Source: Rhizobiaceae bacterium
Lineage (GTDB): Bacteria; Pseudomonadota; Alphaproteobacteria; Rhizobiales; Rhizobiaceae
Length of the DNA stretch: 64,000 nt
Assembly (NCBI GenBank): GCA_017643025.1
Contig: JAEPOG010000007.1
Coordinates: forward strand, 1-64,000
Reading direction: 5' to 3'
Made by a program: the position numbers and the translations under genes. Under the pieces are notes generated by a model that saw only the letters and a program-made list of their open reading frames with translations, was not told the origin of the DNA and did no database searches. Of this stretch, positions 20,673 to 30,003 are shown in pieces. The first letter of the stretch is position 1. Each line of letters opens with the position of its first letter.

Positions 20673-21550
20673 CGCGCCGCTACTCCGAAAAGGCCCTGCG
20701 GCCGGAACACCAGCACCAGAGCGACCGCCATGGTGGCGATGATCTTGGCCAGGGTCGGCGAGAAGAACACCGAGATGATGCCGTCGGACAGGCCGATCAG
20801 AAGTGCTGCGACGATTGTGCCGCGCAGGCTGCCCAGCCCGCCGATGATGACGACGATGAAGGAAAGCAGCAGCGGGTCGTGCCCCATCAGATAGTGCGCC
20901 TGCTGGATCGGCACGATCAGCACCGCCGCCACCGCTGCCAGCATCGCACCGAAGGCAAACACGCCGGCATAGACGCGGTCTACGGGGATACCGAACGCCG
21001 TCGCCGTTTCGGCATCGAACTGGGTTGCACGCATGACCAGCCCGATCCGGGTGCGCGCCAGAAGGAACCACGTGGCGGCCAGCACAAGGGCCGACGCGGC
21101 GACGATGGAGAGCTTGTAGGCGGAATATCCGAACCAGGGAAAGCGGATGCGGTAATCGAACGGCGCCACCACAGGCCGCGCCTCGGGACCGTAGAACGTC
21201 AGCGCCAGCTGCTGGAGAATGTAGAGGATGCCGATGGTGGCGACGATGGTCGCCTCGGGATTGTAGTTCACCCGCCGCAGCACAAGCCGCTCGGAGACGA
21301 GCGCCACCGCGCCGACGATCAGCGGGCTGACGACGAGCGCAGCCAGAAAGCCCAGCGCCGGGTGGCCCGACACGGTCGTCGCCACCGCCCAGGCGAGCAC
21401 CGCGCCGAGCATGAAGAACTCGCCATGCGCGACATTGACGACGCGCATGACGCCGAAGACCAGCGACAGGCCGAGCGCGGTCAACGCCAGCACCGCCGCC
21501 ATGACCAGCCCTTCGAGCGTGGCGAGGAAAAGATAGGGTCCGAATGCCAT
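20669..21550 (-). CDS. Branched-chain-type ABC transporter permease (LivH-like)
   Basis: The start is the ATG at 21550 (MAFGPYLFLATLEGL); the frame upstream reads through the intergenic gap. The 293-aa product has about eight hydrophobic segments, the NVAHGEFFMLGAVLAW motif and the MGHDPLLLSFIVVIIGGLGS stretch typical of LivH. It follows the binding-protein gene by 91 nt, in which a short GC-rich hairpin (21613-21629) lies. It couples by GTGA to the LivM-like gene. Confidence 0.91.
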   Translation of the reverse strand: MAFGPYLFLATLEGLVMAAVLALTALGLSLVFGVMRVVNVAHGEFFMLGAVLAWAVATTVSGHPALGFLAALVVSPLIVGAVALVSERLVLRRVNYNPEATIVATIGILYILQQLALTFYGPEARPVVAPFDYRIRFPWFGYSAYKLSIVAASALVLAATWFLLARTRIGLVMRATQFDAETATAFGIPVDRVYAGVFAFGAMLAAVAAVLIVPIQQAHYLMGHDPLLLSFIVVIIGGLGSLRGTIVAALLIGLSDGIISVFFSPTLAKIIATMAVALVLVFRPQGLFGVAAR

Positions 21551-21641
21551 GCAGGTTGTTCCGGCGGGCTCGAATACGGGCGGCCGGTCTCGACCGAATG
21601 CTGGTGCAGGGCGCGGCCAGTGAGGCCGCACCCCAATTCCG

Positions 21642-22946
21642 CTAAAGCGGCATCGATGTGTAGTCGGCCTCGGGCTCGTACATGCCGTCCTCGATCGAGG
21701 TGGTGTGAACGACATTGAGCTTGCCGCCCGACACCTGCGAAATGTACTGCTGGCCGAAGGACTGATGGATCATCGGGCTGAACACCTTCAGGCCCTGCGG
21801 ATGCTCCGGCCCTTCTGGGAATTCCGTGAGAGCCTCGGTCGCCTCCACCAGCTTGGCGCGGTCGGCCGGACCCTGGTAGCCCGCTGCCTCCATCGCTTCC
21901 TTGATGATGTACAGCGTCTCCCAGCAGCCGAACATGTGCGCCGAGGTCGATACGTCCTTCGGGTCGTTCACGCTGGCGCCATTGTCGTCGATGCCAACGG
22001 CGGCGCGGTAGGCCTTGACCGCGTCGGACGCATCCGGCTGCAGGTAGCGCGGCATGCCTTCCCAGAAATAGGAGCCGTCGAGGAACTCCAGACCCGGGCT
22101 ATTGATGTCGACCGCCTCGAGCGAGTCGATGAAGCCGAACAGCTTGGGGCCGCTGGAGCCGTAGAACTCGCCGAGCTCCTTGACGAAGGTGAGCACGCCG
22201 GGACCGACCATCACATGGTAGATCACCTCGGTGTCGGACGGGATCTGCGGGAAATAGCGGGTGAAGGAGGTCTCCGTCGGCGGGATGGGAACCAGCCCGA
22301 CCACCGTGCCGCCGGCCGCCTCGAACCGCTCCGGGAACTTGTCGCGATGATCGTGCCCGAAGGCGTAGTCGGGATAAACGAGGGTGATCTTCTTGCCGAC
22401 GTTCTCGGCGATCCACGGGCCGACGGCGCGCACCTGCGCCTTCACGTCAGTGATGCCCGGCTGGAAGACGTAGCGGTTCAGGCTGCCGGAAGCGACATGG
22501 TAGCCCTCGGAAACGACGTAATAGGGCATCTTCAGTTCGCCGGCGGCCGGAGCGGAACCCACCACCACATGGCTGAACAGCGTGCCGAACACGACATCTG
22601 TCTTGTGCTGGTTGGCGAATTTCTCGACGACCTCGGCGCCGCGTTTCGGGTCGGTGCCGTCGTCCTCGGTGACGATCTCGAGCGGGCGGCCGTTGATGCC
22701 GCCGGCATCGTTGATCGCCTGTGCCGCCGCGGTCGTCACCCGCTCGTACCAGCGGCCATAGGCTGCGCCGATGCCGGTGCGGTGTGCCTGGAAGCCGATG
22801 CGGATCGGCTCCGACGACTGCGCCTGCGAATAGCGCACGAAGCCGGGCGCGGCCATCAGGCCAGCCGCCGCGCCCATGCCCTTGAGGGCCGTGCGTCGCG
22901 TCAGGTTCTTGTTCGGAAGCAGGAGGGAAGTGCGTTTGCCGGTCAT
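21642..22946 (-). CDS. Liv-type ABC transporter substrate-binding protein with Tat signal
   Basis: The start is the ATG at 22946 (MTGKRTSLLLPNK) after AAGGGGAAC. The 434-aa precursor carries a twin-arginine motif (TRRTALKG) before a hydrophobic core, so it is probably exported folded by Tat. The mature part is a type I periplasmic-binding protein of the Peripla_BP_6 family (IRIGFQAHRTGIGAAYG; TEDDGTDPKRGAEVVEK). The ligand cannot be read from sequence. An 18-bp operator shared with hyuAB and the Mo-hydroxylase operon lies 86-103 nt upstream, which points to the substrate of that pathway (perhaps nicotinate or a related heterocycle). Confidence 0.9.
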   Translation of the reverse strand: MTGKRTSLLLPNKNLTRRTALKGMGAAAGLMAAPGFVRYSQAQSSEPIRIGFQAHRTGIGAAYGRWYERVTTAAAQAINDAGGINGRPLEIVTEDDGTDPKRGAEVVEKFANQHKTDVVFGTLFSHVVVGSAPAAGELKMPYYVVSEGYHVASGSLNRYVFQPGITDVKAQVRAVGPWIAENVGKKITLVYPDYAFGHDHRDKFPERFEAAGGTVVGLVPIPPTETSFTRYFPQIPSDTEVIYHVMVGPGVLTFVKELGEFYGSSGPKLFGFIDSLEAVDINSPGLEFLDGSYFWEGMPRYLQPDASDAVKAYRAAVGIDDNGASVNDPKDVSTSAHMFGCWETLYIIKEAMEAAGYQGPADRAKLVEATEALTEFPEGPEHPQGLKVFSPMIHQSFGQQYISQVSGGKLNVVHTTSIEDGMYEPEADYTSMPL

Positions 22947-23031
22947 GCCAGTTCCCCTTTTTGTGGCTGTTGAGACCAAACTCGCGTCGGCGTTCCACGG
23001 GGCGTTTGGCAGCTTCGCGGCGCGCCAAAAT

Positions 23032-23049
23032 TCACTTGTATGCAAATAA
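23032..23049. promoter_or_regulatory. Shared operator, copy A (upstream of Liv-type importer)
   Basis: TCACTTGTATGCAAATAA is an imperfect palindrome that matches the copy at 48480 at 15 of 18 positions. It lies 86 nt before the binding-protein start and probably overlaps its promoter. MarR (41417) and GntR (53033) are the candidate binders. Confidence 0.7.
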
Positions 23050-23094
23050 AATCACCAATCCTGCGGAGTGGCAATAGAACACATCAATCGGGGT

Positions 23095-24522
23095 TCATCC
23101 GCCGGTCGGGGACGACAGGAGCCAGAGGCCGAAAACGGTGTAGCCGACCATCAGAAAGGCGAGCGGAAGCTGGCTCAGCGCGGCTGTTCTGGCGTCCCCC
23201 GCCAGGCGGAAAGCAAGCGCATGGGCGAGCAGGACGGCGAGCAGATGCCCGCCGATGATCGCCGCCGATTGCAGGTTCCAGATGATCCAGGCGGATTCAT
23301 AACCAGCCGTGGCGCCCGCCACGACATGGTAGCCGGCGGTTCCGAACAGATTCCAGCCATTGGCGAGCGGATCGGAGATGGCAGCGAGCGCATATTGGCC
23401 GTTGATGATCAGCGCGCCGAGATAATGGGAGAAGTGATAGGCAAGCGCGATCGGCACGATCGACCAGACGAGCAGGCCGGCCATTTCGGTGAGTGGGTTG
23501 CGCATCCCGGCGAAGCGCCGCCCGAGCCAGACGGCAAGGACGAAGACGCCGGCAAGGCCCGCGAATACTGCAAGCAGGCCGAGCGTATTGGGCAGCATCA
23601 CCGCCGAGCGCCCCGGATATTCGAGCGGATTGACGCCGGTGAGGCCTAGCCAGAAGAAGGTGCGCATCAGGCCGTCGAACGAAACGGTCGCCAGCGCCAG
23701 AAGCAGGAAGAGCATTGCGCTCACCGGCAGCGGCCCGGCGTCATCCAGCTTGCCGCCGGGAAAGCGCAGGAAGAGCCGGTTCCCGTCCACGCGCTGAAGC
23801 GGCGCGAGCCGTGAAATCATGCCGAAGAAGACTGAAAACAGCTCGACGCGGCTTGTCCATGCTTCGTGGCCGAAGGCGAGTATGCCGGCGAGGTTGAGCA
23901 GCCAATAGGCGATCAGCACCCATGCCAGAAGCTCCGGATCGTCCGGCGCGGGGTAGACCAGTTCGAACCAGCCGAAGGCGAACAGGAGCACGATGGCCAG
24001 GCCATGGCCGAACCTCTTGGGAAGCGAAAATAGAGGCGCGCGGTCGGCCCTTCCAATCGTGCGAAGGATCAGGCGAGACGGCCCATACCAGGGATCGAGC
24101 CAGCGCCAGAGATTGCCGAACAGGCCGACAACGAGCGTGAATCCGACCCAGAATACGGTCCAGAAGACGAGCGGCAGCGGGTTCGACAGCGGATCGCGGC
24201 TGCCGAACAGGCCGGCAAGCCAGAGAAGGACAATGACCGCAAAGCTGAGCCAACTCGTGATAGCGCGATCATCGAATGGAAGCTGGGCGACACGCAGCTT
24301 CGCCCTCAGCAGCCGCGTCACCGGTTCGGGCGGCATCAAAGTAAGGATCGCGAAGCTGAGCGCGACCGCCGCCGCACCTCCGAAGAGGTAATATCCCGTC
24401 GGCAGCAGCATCACGAAGCCGCGGTCGGCGGCATGGGCGAAAGCCGGGCCGGCGCCCGCCGCCAGCATTGCCCCAGAGACTGGAAGGCCTGCCGCGCAAA
24501 TGGGGTGGAAACCTGATCTCAT
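23095..24522 (-). CDS. Polytopic integral membrane protein of unknown function
   Basis: I do not recognise this 475-aa protein with confidence. It starts with a signal-like segment ending near GPAFAHAADRG, then has about 11-12 hydrophobic stretches with conserved-looking aromatic/proline motifs (LLPTGYYLFGG, LWRWLDPWYGP, YHFSHYLGALIINGQYALAAISDP). The HAADRG and YHFSHY histidines could bind metal or haem, but that is speculation. It converges with nothing: its end is 46 nt from operator copy A and its start is 160 nt from pncB, which is divergent. No operon partner is evident. Confidence 0.75.
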   Translation of the reverse strand: MRSGFHPICAAGLPVSGAMLAAGAGPAFAHAADRGFVMLLPTGYYLFGGAAAVALSFAILTLMPPEPVTRLLRAKLRVAQLPFDDRAITSWLSFAVIVLLWLAGLFGSRDPLSNPLPLVFWTVFWVGFTLVVGLFGNLWRWLDPWYGPSRLILRTIGRADRAPLFSLPKRFGHGLAIVLLFAFGWFELVYPAPDDPELLAWVLIAYWLLNLAGILAFGHEAWTSRVELFSVFFGMISRLAPLQRVDGNRLFLRFPGGKLDDAGPLPVSAMLFLLLALATVSFDGLMRTFFWLGLTGVNPLEYPGRSAVMLPNTLGLLAVFAGLAGVFVLAVWLGRRFAGMRNPLTEMAGLLVWSIVPIALAYHFSHYLGALIINGQYALAAISDPLANGWNLFGTAGYHVVAGATAGYESAWIIWNLQSAAIIGGHLLAVLLAHALAFRLAGDARTAALSQLPLAFLMVGYTVFGLWLLSSPTGG

Positions 24523-24682
24523 GCCTGCGTCGTGCCCCGCCGCCTCATGGTCGCGACCTTAGGCGAGGTGCGGCTCCGCGCAAATCCGTTCCGCGATTGC
24601 CGGCTGGCACAACAGCCCTTGTCTGGCGTTTTGATCTTCGGCGGCTTATGCACGGTCGCGGACATGCCGGAGGAGAGGCTGC

Positions 24683-25990
24683 ATGGCGACAACGACCGAC
24701 ATTGCGCGCCGGGTCTACGACCATACCTGGAAGCTCGATCCGATCGTGCGCAGCCTGCTCGACACGGATTTCTACAAGCTGTTGATGCTGCAGATGATCT
24801 GGGCGCGCTACCCGGACGTGCAGGCCACCTTTTCGCTGATCAACCGCACCAAGTCGGTCAGGCTCGCCGACGAAATCGACGAAAACGAGCTGCGGGCGCA
24901 GCTCGACTATGCGCGCACGGTCTCCTTCACCAAGAAGGAGATGATCTGGTTGGCCGGTAACACCTTCTACGGCAGGAAGCAGATTTTCATGCCGGAGTTC
25001 CTGGCATGGCTGGCGGATTTCCGGCTGCCAGACTACGAGCTCGCCAAGGAAGACGGGCAGTACCGTCTCGACTTTCACGGGTCGTGGACGCACACGACGA
25101 TGTGGGAGATTCCAGCGCTGGCGATCATCAACGAGTTGCGCAGCAGGGCGGCTTTGCGCGATCTCGGCCAGTTTTCGCTCGATGTCACCTATGCCCGCGC
25201 CAAGGCGAAGATGTGGGACAAGGTGGAGCGGCTGAAGGCCTTTCCCGACATCCGCATCTCGGATTTCGGCACGCGGCGGCGGCACTCCTTCCTGTGGCAG
25301 CGCTGGTGCGTGGAGGCTTTGAAGGAAGGCATCGGCGAGAGCTTCACCGGTACCAGCAATGTGAAGCTCGCCATGGACACAGACCTCGAGGCGCTGGGCA
25401 CCAATGCGCACGAGCTGCCGATGGTGATGGCCGCCCTTGCCGAGACGGACGAGGAACTGCTGGCGGCGCCCTACAAGGTGCTGCACGACTGGAACACGCT
25501 CTATGGCGGCAATCTTCTGATCGTTCTGCCGGACGCCTTCGGCACCGCCGCATTCCTGCGCGACGCGCCCGACTGGGTTGCGGACTGGACGGGCTTTCGC
25601 CCGGATTCCGTGCCGCCTATCGAAGGCGGCGAGCGCATCATCGACTGGTGGAAGGCGCACGGCCGCGACCCGCGCGAGAAGCTGCTGATCTTCTCCGATG
25701 GGCTCGACGTCGACACGATCCTCGAAACCTACCAGCATTTCGAAGGCCGGGTGCGCATGGCGTTCGGCTGGGGCACCAACCTTACGAACGACTTCGAGGG
25801 CTGCGCGCCAGCGCACAATGACGGACTGAAGGCGATCTCGCTGGTCTGCAAGGTGAGCTCGGCCAACGGGCGCCCGGCGATCAAGCTCTCCGACAACCCG
25901 AATAAGGCGACGGGCAATGCGCGCGAAATCGAGCGCTACATCCGCCTGTTCGGCGGCGAGGAACGGGTGAAGAAGCCCGTTCTCGTCTAG
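24683..25990 (+). CDS. pncB: Nicotinate phosphoribosyltransferase
   Basis: PncB joins nicotinate and PRPP to give nicotinate mononucleotide in NAD salvage. The 435-aa product has the family's N-terminal [17 protein letters not shown], the catalytic-histidine region STGTSN-like ([20 protein letters not shown]) and the phosphate-binding [11 protein letters not shown] and [10 protein letters not shown] segments. The ATG at 24683 follows GGAGGAGAGG. It is a single gene between a membrane protein and aglK. Its presence with pncA (48572) means both niacin salvage steps are encoded within this window, near a predicted nicotinate-type catabolic regulon. Confidence 0.95.
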   Translation: MATTTDIARRVYDHTWKLDPIVRSLLDTDFYKLLMLQMIWARYPDVQATFSLINRTKSVRLADEIDENELRAQLDYARTVSFTKKEMIWLAGNTFYGRKQIFMPEFLAWLADFRLPDYELAKEDGQYRLDFHGSWTHTTMWEIPALAIINELRSRAALRDLGQFSLDVTYARAKAKMWDKVERLKAFPDIRISDFGTRRRHSFLWQRWCVEALKEGIGESFTGTSNVKLAMDTDLEALGTNAHELPMVMAALAETDEELLAAPYKVLHDWNTLYGGNLLIVLPDAFGTAAFLRDAPDWVADWTGFRPDSVPPIEGGERIIDWWKAHGRDPREKLLIFSDGLDVDTILETYQHFEGRVRMAFGWGTNLTNDFEGCAPAHNDGLKAISLVCKVSSANGRPAIKLSDNPNKATGNAREIERYIRLFGGEERVKKPVLV

Positions 25991-25999
25991 GGCCCGGTT

Positions 26000-27112
26000 C
26001 TACTCCGCCGCCACCGCCAGCCTTTCGCGAGCGAATGAGCGGCCGTCGCCGTCGAAGATGTGCAGGTCGCCGGGGTCGGCGTCGAAGCGCATTTCCTCTC
26101 CCCGCTTCACCTCGACATTGCCGGCAAGCTTGACGACAAGCGGCTCGTCCTCGCGGCCGATGTCGAGATAGACGAGCTGAACCTCGCCGAGCTGCTCGAC
26201 ATAGTCGACCTTGCCGACAAAGAGCGCGTCGGTGCCTTTTGCGACAAGGAGGTCTTCCGGTCGGACGCCGAAGCTGATGTCCTGACCGGCAGCGCCCGCG
26301 GGCGTCTCGACGGGAACACTGGCCTTGCGGCCGCCCACATATTCGACCTGCGTGGTCTTGCCCGCCTTGGCGATCTTCGCCGGCAGGATGTTCATCGCGG
26401 GAGAACCGATGAACTGCGCCACGAACAGATTGCCGGGGTGGAGGTAAAGCTCCATCGGCGGCCCGACCTGCTCGACATAACCATCCTTCAGCACCACGAT
26501 CCGGTCAGCCAGGGTCATGGCCTCGACCTGGTCATGCGTGACGTAGATCATGGTGGTGTTCGGCATGTTTTCCGAGAGCTTGGCGATCTCGATGCGGGTC
26601 GCAACACGCAGCGCGGCGTCGAGATTCGACAGCGGTTCGTCGAACAGGAACACCTTGGGGTCGCGGCAGATGGCGCGGCCGATGGCGACACGCTGGCGCT
26701 GGCCGCCCGACAGAGCCTTTGGCAGACGATCGAGATATGGCTCCAGTTGCAGGATGCCGGCGGCGTATTTCACGCGCTCCTCGATCTCCTGTTTGGTCTT
26801 TCCGGCAAGGCGCATGCCGAAGGCCATGTTGTCGTAGACGGTCATGTGCGGATAGAGCGCGTAGGACTGGAAGACCATGGCGATGCCGCGCTCCGACGGC
26901 GGCATGTCGTTGACCACGGTGTTGTCGATCTCCAGCGTGCCGCCGGTGATCTGCTCCAAACCGGCAATGGTACGCAGCAGGGTCGACTTGCCGCAGCCGG
27001 ACGGGCCGACGAAGACGATGAACTCGCCCGACTTTATGTCCAGGTTGATGCCGTGAAGTATCTCAAGATTGCCATAGGCCTTCCTGACGTCCCGTAGTTG
27101 GAGATTGGCCAT
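26000..27112 (-). CDS. aglK: Alpha-glucoside ABC transporter ATP-binding protein
   Basis: The start is the ATG at 27112 (MANLQLRDVRKAYG), preceded by GGGAGG; the upstream frame is not used. The 370-aa MalK/UgpC-type ATPase has Walker A (GPSGCGKST), LSGGQRQRV and VFLFDEP, followed by a TOBE/OB-fold C-terminal domain. It is the last gene of aglEFGAK, 29 nt after aglA. In Sinorhizobium the same gene order encodes uptake and cleavage of sucrose, maltose and trehalose-type alpha-glucosides (established for aglEFGAK). Confidence 0.92.
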   Translation of the reverse strand: MANLQLRDVRKAYGNLEILHGINLDIKSGEFIVFVGPSGCGKSTLLRTIAGLEQITGGTLEIDNTVVNDMPPSERGIAMVFQSYALYPHMTVYDNMAFGMRLAGKTKQEIEERVKYAAGILQLEPYLDRLPKALSGGQRQRVAIGRAICRDPKVFLFDEPLSNLDAALRVATRIEIAKLSENMPNTTMIYVTHDQVEAMTLADRIVVLKDGYVEQVGPPMELYLHPGNLFVAQFIGSPAMNILPAKIAKAGKTTQVEYVGGRKASVPVETPAGAAGQDISFGVRPEDLLVAKGTDALFVGKVDYVEQLGEVQLVYLDIGREDEPLVVKLAGNVEVKRGEEMRFDADPGDLHIFDGDGRSFARERLAVAAE

Positions 27113-27141
27113 GATTTCCTCCCAGAATACGTGGCTGCCGC

Positions 27142-28824
27142 TCAGGCAAGCCGGCCGAACCAGCCGCCATAAGCGTCCAGCCTGATCTTCCTGCCGGCAT
27201 GCTGCCCGGAAAGGCCGTGACCCGGTATGGCTACCGGAGAAAGCTTGTCGTCGAGATCGATCTCGGCAGGCGTTCCGCCGAGGTTGAATGCGCACAGAAT
27301 GTGCTCGTTGCCGTAGTGGCGAATGAATGCGATGGCGTCGCCCGATGTGGCGAGGAACTCGATCGAGCCCTTGACCAGCGACGGATGCTCGGAACGGAAC
27401 GCCAGAATGCGGCGGTAGTGTTCGAGCATGGAATCGTCGACGCCGGTCTGCGTGTTGACCGCATGGGTAATGTGGTCGGCAGGCACCGGCAGCCAGGGCT
27501 TGCCGGCGGAAAAGCCGGCATTGGGCTCGCCCGAATCCCAGACCATGGGCGTGCGGCAGCCGTCACGGCCCTTGAATTCCGGCCAGAAGCGGATGCCGTA
27601 GGGATCGTGCAGATCCTCGAAGGCGAGGTCGGCCTCGGTCAGGCCCACCTCCTCGCCCTGGTATATGCAGACCGAGCCGCGCAGCGAGGTCAGCAACGCC
27701 GATACCACTTTCAGGAACGCCGTCTGGTCAGCTTCGCCTTCGGTCCAGCGCGAAGCATGGCGCATCACGTCATGGTTCGAGAAGGCCCAGCATGACCAGC
27801 CCTCGGCCGCCGCGGATCCGAAGGCCTCAAGCACTTCGCGTACGCGTGGCGCGCTGATCTTCTGCGGCGACAGGAAATCGAAGGAGTAGCACATGTGCAC
27901 GCCCTCGGCGCCCGACGTGTACTGCGCGACGATGTCGAGCCCGCGCTGCGCGTCGCCTACTTCGCCAACGGCCGCGATGGCCGGATATTCGTCCAGCACG
28001 GCGCGGAAGCGGCGCAGGAACTCAAGGTTCTCCGGCCGGCTCTTGTCGTAGAGATGGTCCTGGTAGTTGTAGGGATTGACCGACGGCGCGATGGAATTGT
28101 CGCGCGCCTCCGCCGGCAGCGGCGGATTGCTCTCAAGCCCCTGCGAATGGAAGTAGAAATTGATCGTGTCGAGGCGGAAGCCGTCGACGCCGCGGTCGAG
28201 CCAGAAGCGGGTGATGTCGAGCAGCGCGTCCTGCACGTCGGCGTTGTGGAAGTTGAGGTCGGGCTGCTCGGCCAGAAAGTTGTGCAGGTAATACTGCTCG
28301 CGCCGCGTGTCCCACTCCCAGGCTGATCCGCCGAAGATGGACAGCCAGTTGTTGGGCGGCGTGCCGTCCGGGCTGGGATCGGCCCAGACATACCAGTCGG
28401 CCTTCGGGTTGTCGCGCGACGCTCGGCTTTCCTTGAACCAGACATGCTCGATCGAGGTGTGCGACAGCACCAGATCGATCATCACCTTGAGGCCCAGCCG
28501 GTGCGCCTCGGAGACGACAGCGTCGAAATCGTCGAGCGTGCCGAACATCGGATCGACGTCGCGATAGTCCGAGACATCGTAGCCGTAGTCGAGCATCGGC
28601 GACTTGAAGAAGGGCGATATCCAGATCGCGTCGGCTCCAAGCGAGGCGATGTGCGACAGCCGCATCAGGATGCCGCGCAAATCGCCGATGCCGTCGCCGT
28701 TGGAGTCCTGAAACGAGCGCGGGTAGATCTGGTAGATGACTGCCCCGCGCCACCAGTCCGGATCAGGCTGGGCAAGCTGCTCCGGGCGCTGTTCGGCGGA
28801 GGCGAACACGCTCATCATGCTCAA
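27142..28824 (-). CDS. aglA: Alpha-glucosidase, GH13
   Basis: The 560-aa GH13 enzyme should hydrolyse imported alpha-glucosides (sucrose, maltose, trehalose-like) in the cytoplasm; no signal peptide is seen. The (beta/alpha)8 barrel opens with VIYQIYPRSFQDSNGDGIGD. The nucleophile is the Asp in GFRLDTINF, the acid/base is the Glu in VGEVGD, and the third Asp is in FSNHDVMRH. The oligo-1,6-glucosidase-like calcium loop DSNGDGIGD is complete. It lies between aglG and aglK, 9 nt after aglG. The C-terminal all-beta domain is intact. Confidence 0.93.
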   Translation of the reverse strand: MSMMSVFASAEQRPEQLAQPDPDWWRGAVIYQIYPRSFQDSNGDGIGDLRGILMRLSHIASLGADAIWISPFFKSPMLDYGYDVSDYRDVDPMFGTLDDFDAVVSEAHRLGLKVMIDLVLSHTSIEHVWFKESRASRDNPKADWYVWADPSPDGTPPNNWLSIFGGSAWEWDTRREQYYLHNFLAEQPDLNFHNADVQDALLDITRFWLDRGVDGFRLDTINFYFHSQGLESNPPLPAEARDNSIAPSVNPYNYQDHLYDKSRPENLEFLRRFRAVLDEYPAIAAVGEVGDAQRGLDIVAQYTSGAEGVHMCYSFDFLSPQKISAPRVREVLEAFGSAAAEGWSCWAFSNHDVMRHASRWTEGEADQTAFLKVVSALLTSLRGSVCIYQGEEVGLTEADLAFEDLHDPYGIRFWPEFKGRDGCRTPMVWDSGEPNAGFSAGKPWLPVPADHITHAVNTQTGVDDSMLEHYRRILAFRSEHPSLVKGSIEFLATSGDAIAFIRHYGNEHILCAFNLGGTPAEIDLDDKLSPVAIPGHGLSGQHAGRKIRLDAYGGWFGRLA

Positions 28825-28833
28825 GTCCCTGAC

Positions 28834-29988
28834 TTACTTGACCGAGCCGGCCAGAAGGCCGCGCACAAGGTAGCGCTGCATGGTGAAGAACACCGCCAGC
28901 GGCACGGCAATCGAAACGAACGCCGCCGTCGCCAGGATTTCCCAGTTGCCGCCGCGCGTGCCGAGAAGCTCGACGATCTGGTTGGTCATGACCGTCGTCT
29001 CGCCTGTCGCGTCGATCAGGAACACCTTGGCGACGAGCAGGTCGTTCCATGTCCACAGGAACTGGAAGATGGCGAAGGACGCCAGCGCCGGGAACGAGAG
29101 CGGCAGGATGATGCGCGTGAATATCTGGAAGTCCGTGGCGCCATCGACCTTGGCGTTCTCGATGATGTCGCGCGGCAGGCCGACCATGTAGTTGCGCAGC
29201 AGATAGACCGCCAGCGGCAGGCCGAAGCCGGTATGGGCGAGCCAGACGCCGAGATAGCCCTTGCCGATGCCGATGCCGAGATGAAGCCGGAGCAACGGGA
29301 TCAGCGCCAGCTGCAGCGGCACGACGAGCAGCCCGACGACAAGCGCGATCAGCAGCGCGCGCCCGGGAAAGCGCATCCAGGCGAGCGCGTATGCCGCGAA
29401 GGCTGCGATCACGATCGGGATGATGGTCGCCGGTATCGTCACCGTCAGCGTGTTGAAGAACGCCTTGGCCATGCCGTCCGTGGTCGAGCCGCTCAGAAGG
29501 ATGTGCCTGTAATTGTCCAGTGTGAACTTGGGCGGCGTCTCGGCGGTGACGAAGACGCGCTCACCGCGGCTGCCCTCGAACGCGGCGTCGTTCTCAAGGC
29601 GATAGTCGCCATTTTCCTGAACGGTGATGCGCCCGTCGTCGCCCATGTCCGCGGTATCGCCCGGCACGTAGTCCGAGATCGCTCGCGACGAGACGCCCCA
29701 GACAGAGATCGTGGCGGCGCCTTCGTCATTGTCGGCAAACAGATTGCCCTCGATGACGAAGAGAGAGCCGTCCTGCGTCTGGGTGTCCGGGTTGGCCGTT
29801 CGCAGAACGAGGTTCTGCTCCTGCGTGAAGAGCGCCGCCCACCAGCCGCTGGTCGAAATCTGGTCGGCGGTGCGGAAGGACGAGATGAACAGCCCGACCG
29901 TCGGGAAGAGCCAGAGCGCCACCAGAAGAACGACCGAGATCTGAACCGCCCAGGTGAGGCCTGACTTACTGCCTGCAATCGATGACAT
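28834..29988 (-). CDS. aglG: Alpha-glucoside ABC transporter permease
   Basis: The 384-aa MalG-type permease has its first membrane span at about residues 15-35, then a ~130-residue hydrophilic insertion (about 45-180) rich in Asp and Gly, presumably periplasmic, before the five-span core. This insertion is a feature of AglG proteins and explains the length above the usual ~280 aa. The EAA loop is present (DIIENAKVDGATDFQIFTRI). It follows aglF by 15 nt. It forms the channel with AglF. Confidence 0.92.
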   Translation of the reverse strand: MSSIAGSKSGLTWAVQISVVLLVALWLFPTVGLFISSFRTADQISTSGWWAALFTQEQNLVLRTANPDTQTQDGSLFVIEGNLFADNDEGAATISVWGVSSRAISDYVPGDTADMGDDGRITVQENGDYRLENDAAFEGSRGERVFVTAETPPKFTLDNYRHILLSGSTTDGMAKAFFNTLTVTIPATIIPIVIAAFAAYALAWMRFPGRALLIALVVGLLVVPLQLALIPLLRLHLGIGIGKGYLGVWLAHTGFGLPLAVYLLRNYMVGLPRDIIENAKVDGATDFQIFTRIILPLSFPALASFAIFQFLWTWNDLLVAKVFLIDATGETTVMTNQIVELLGTRGGNWEILATAAFVSIAVPLAVFFTMQRYLVRGLLAGSVK

Positions 29989-30003
29989 GGTGCCGGCCTC
30001 CCC

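Noticed and set aside
23041..23048. ATGCAAAT octamer as a eukaryote-like element
   Set aside because: Coincidence with the bacterial palindrome; there is no reason to expect octamer-factor binding here.
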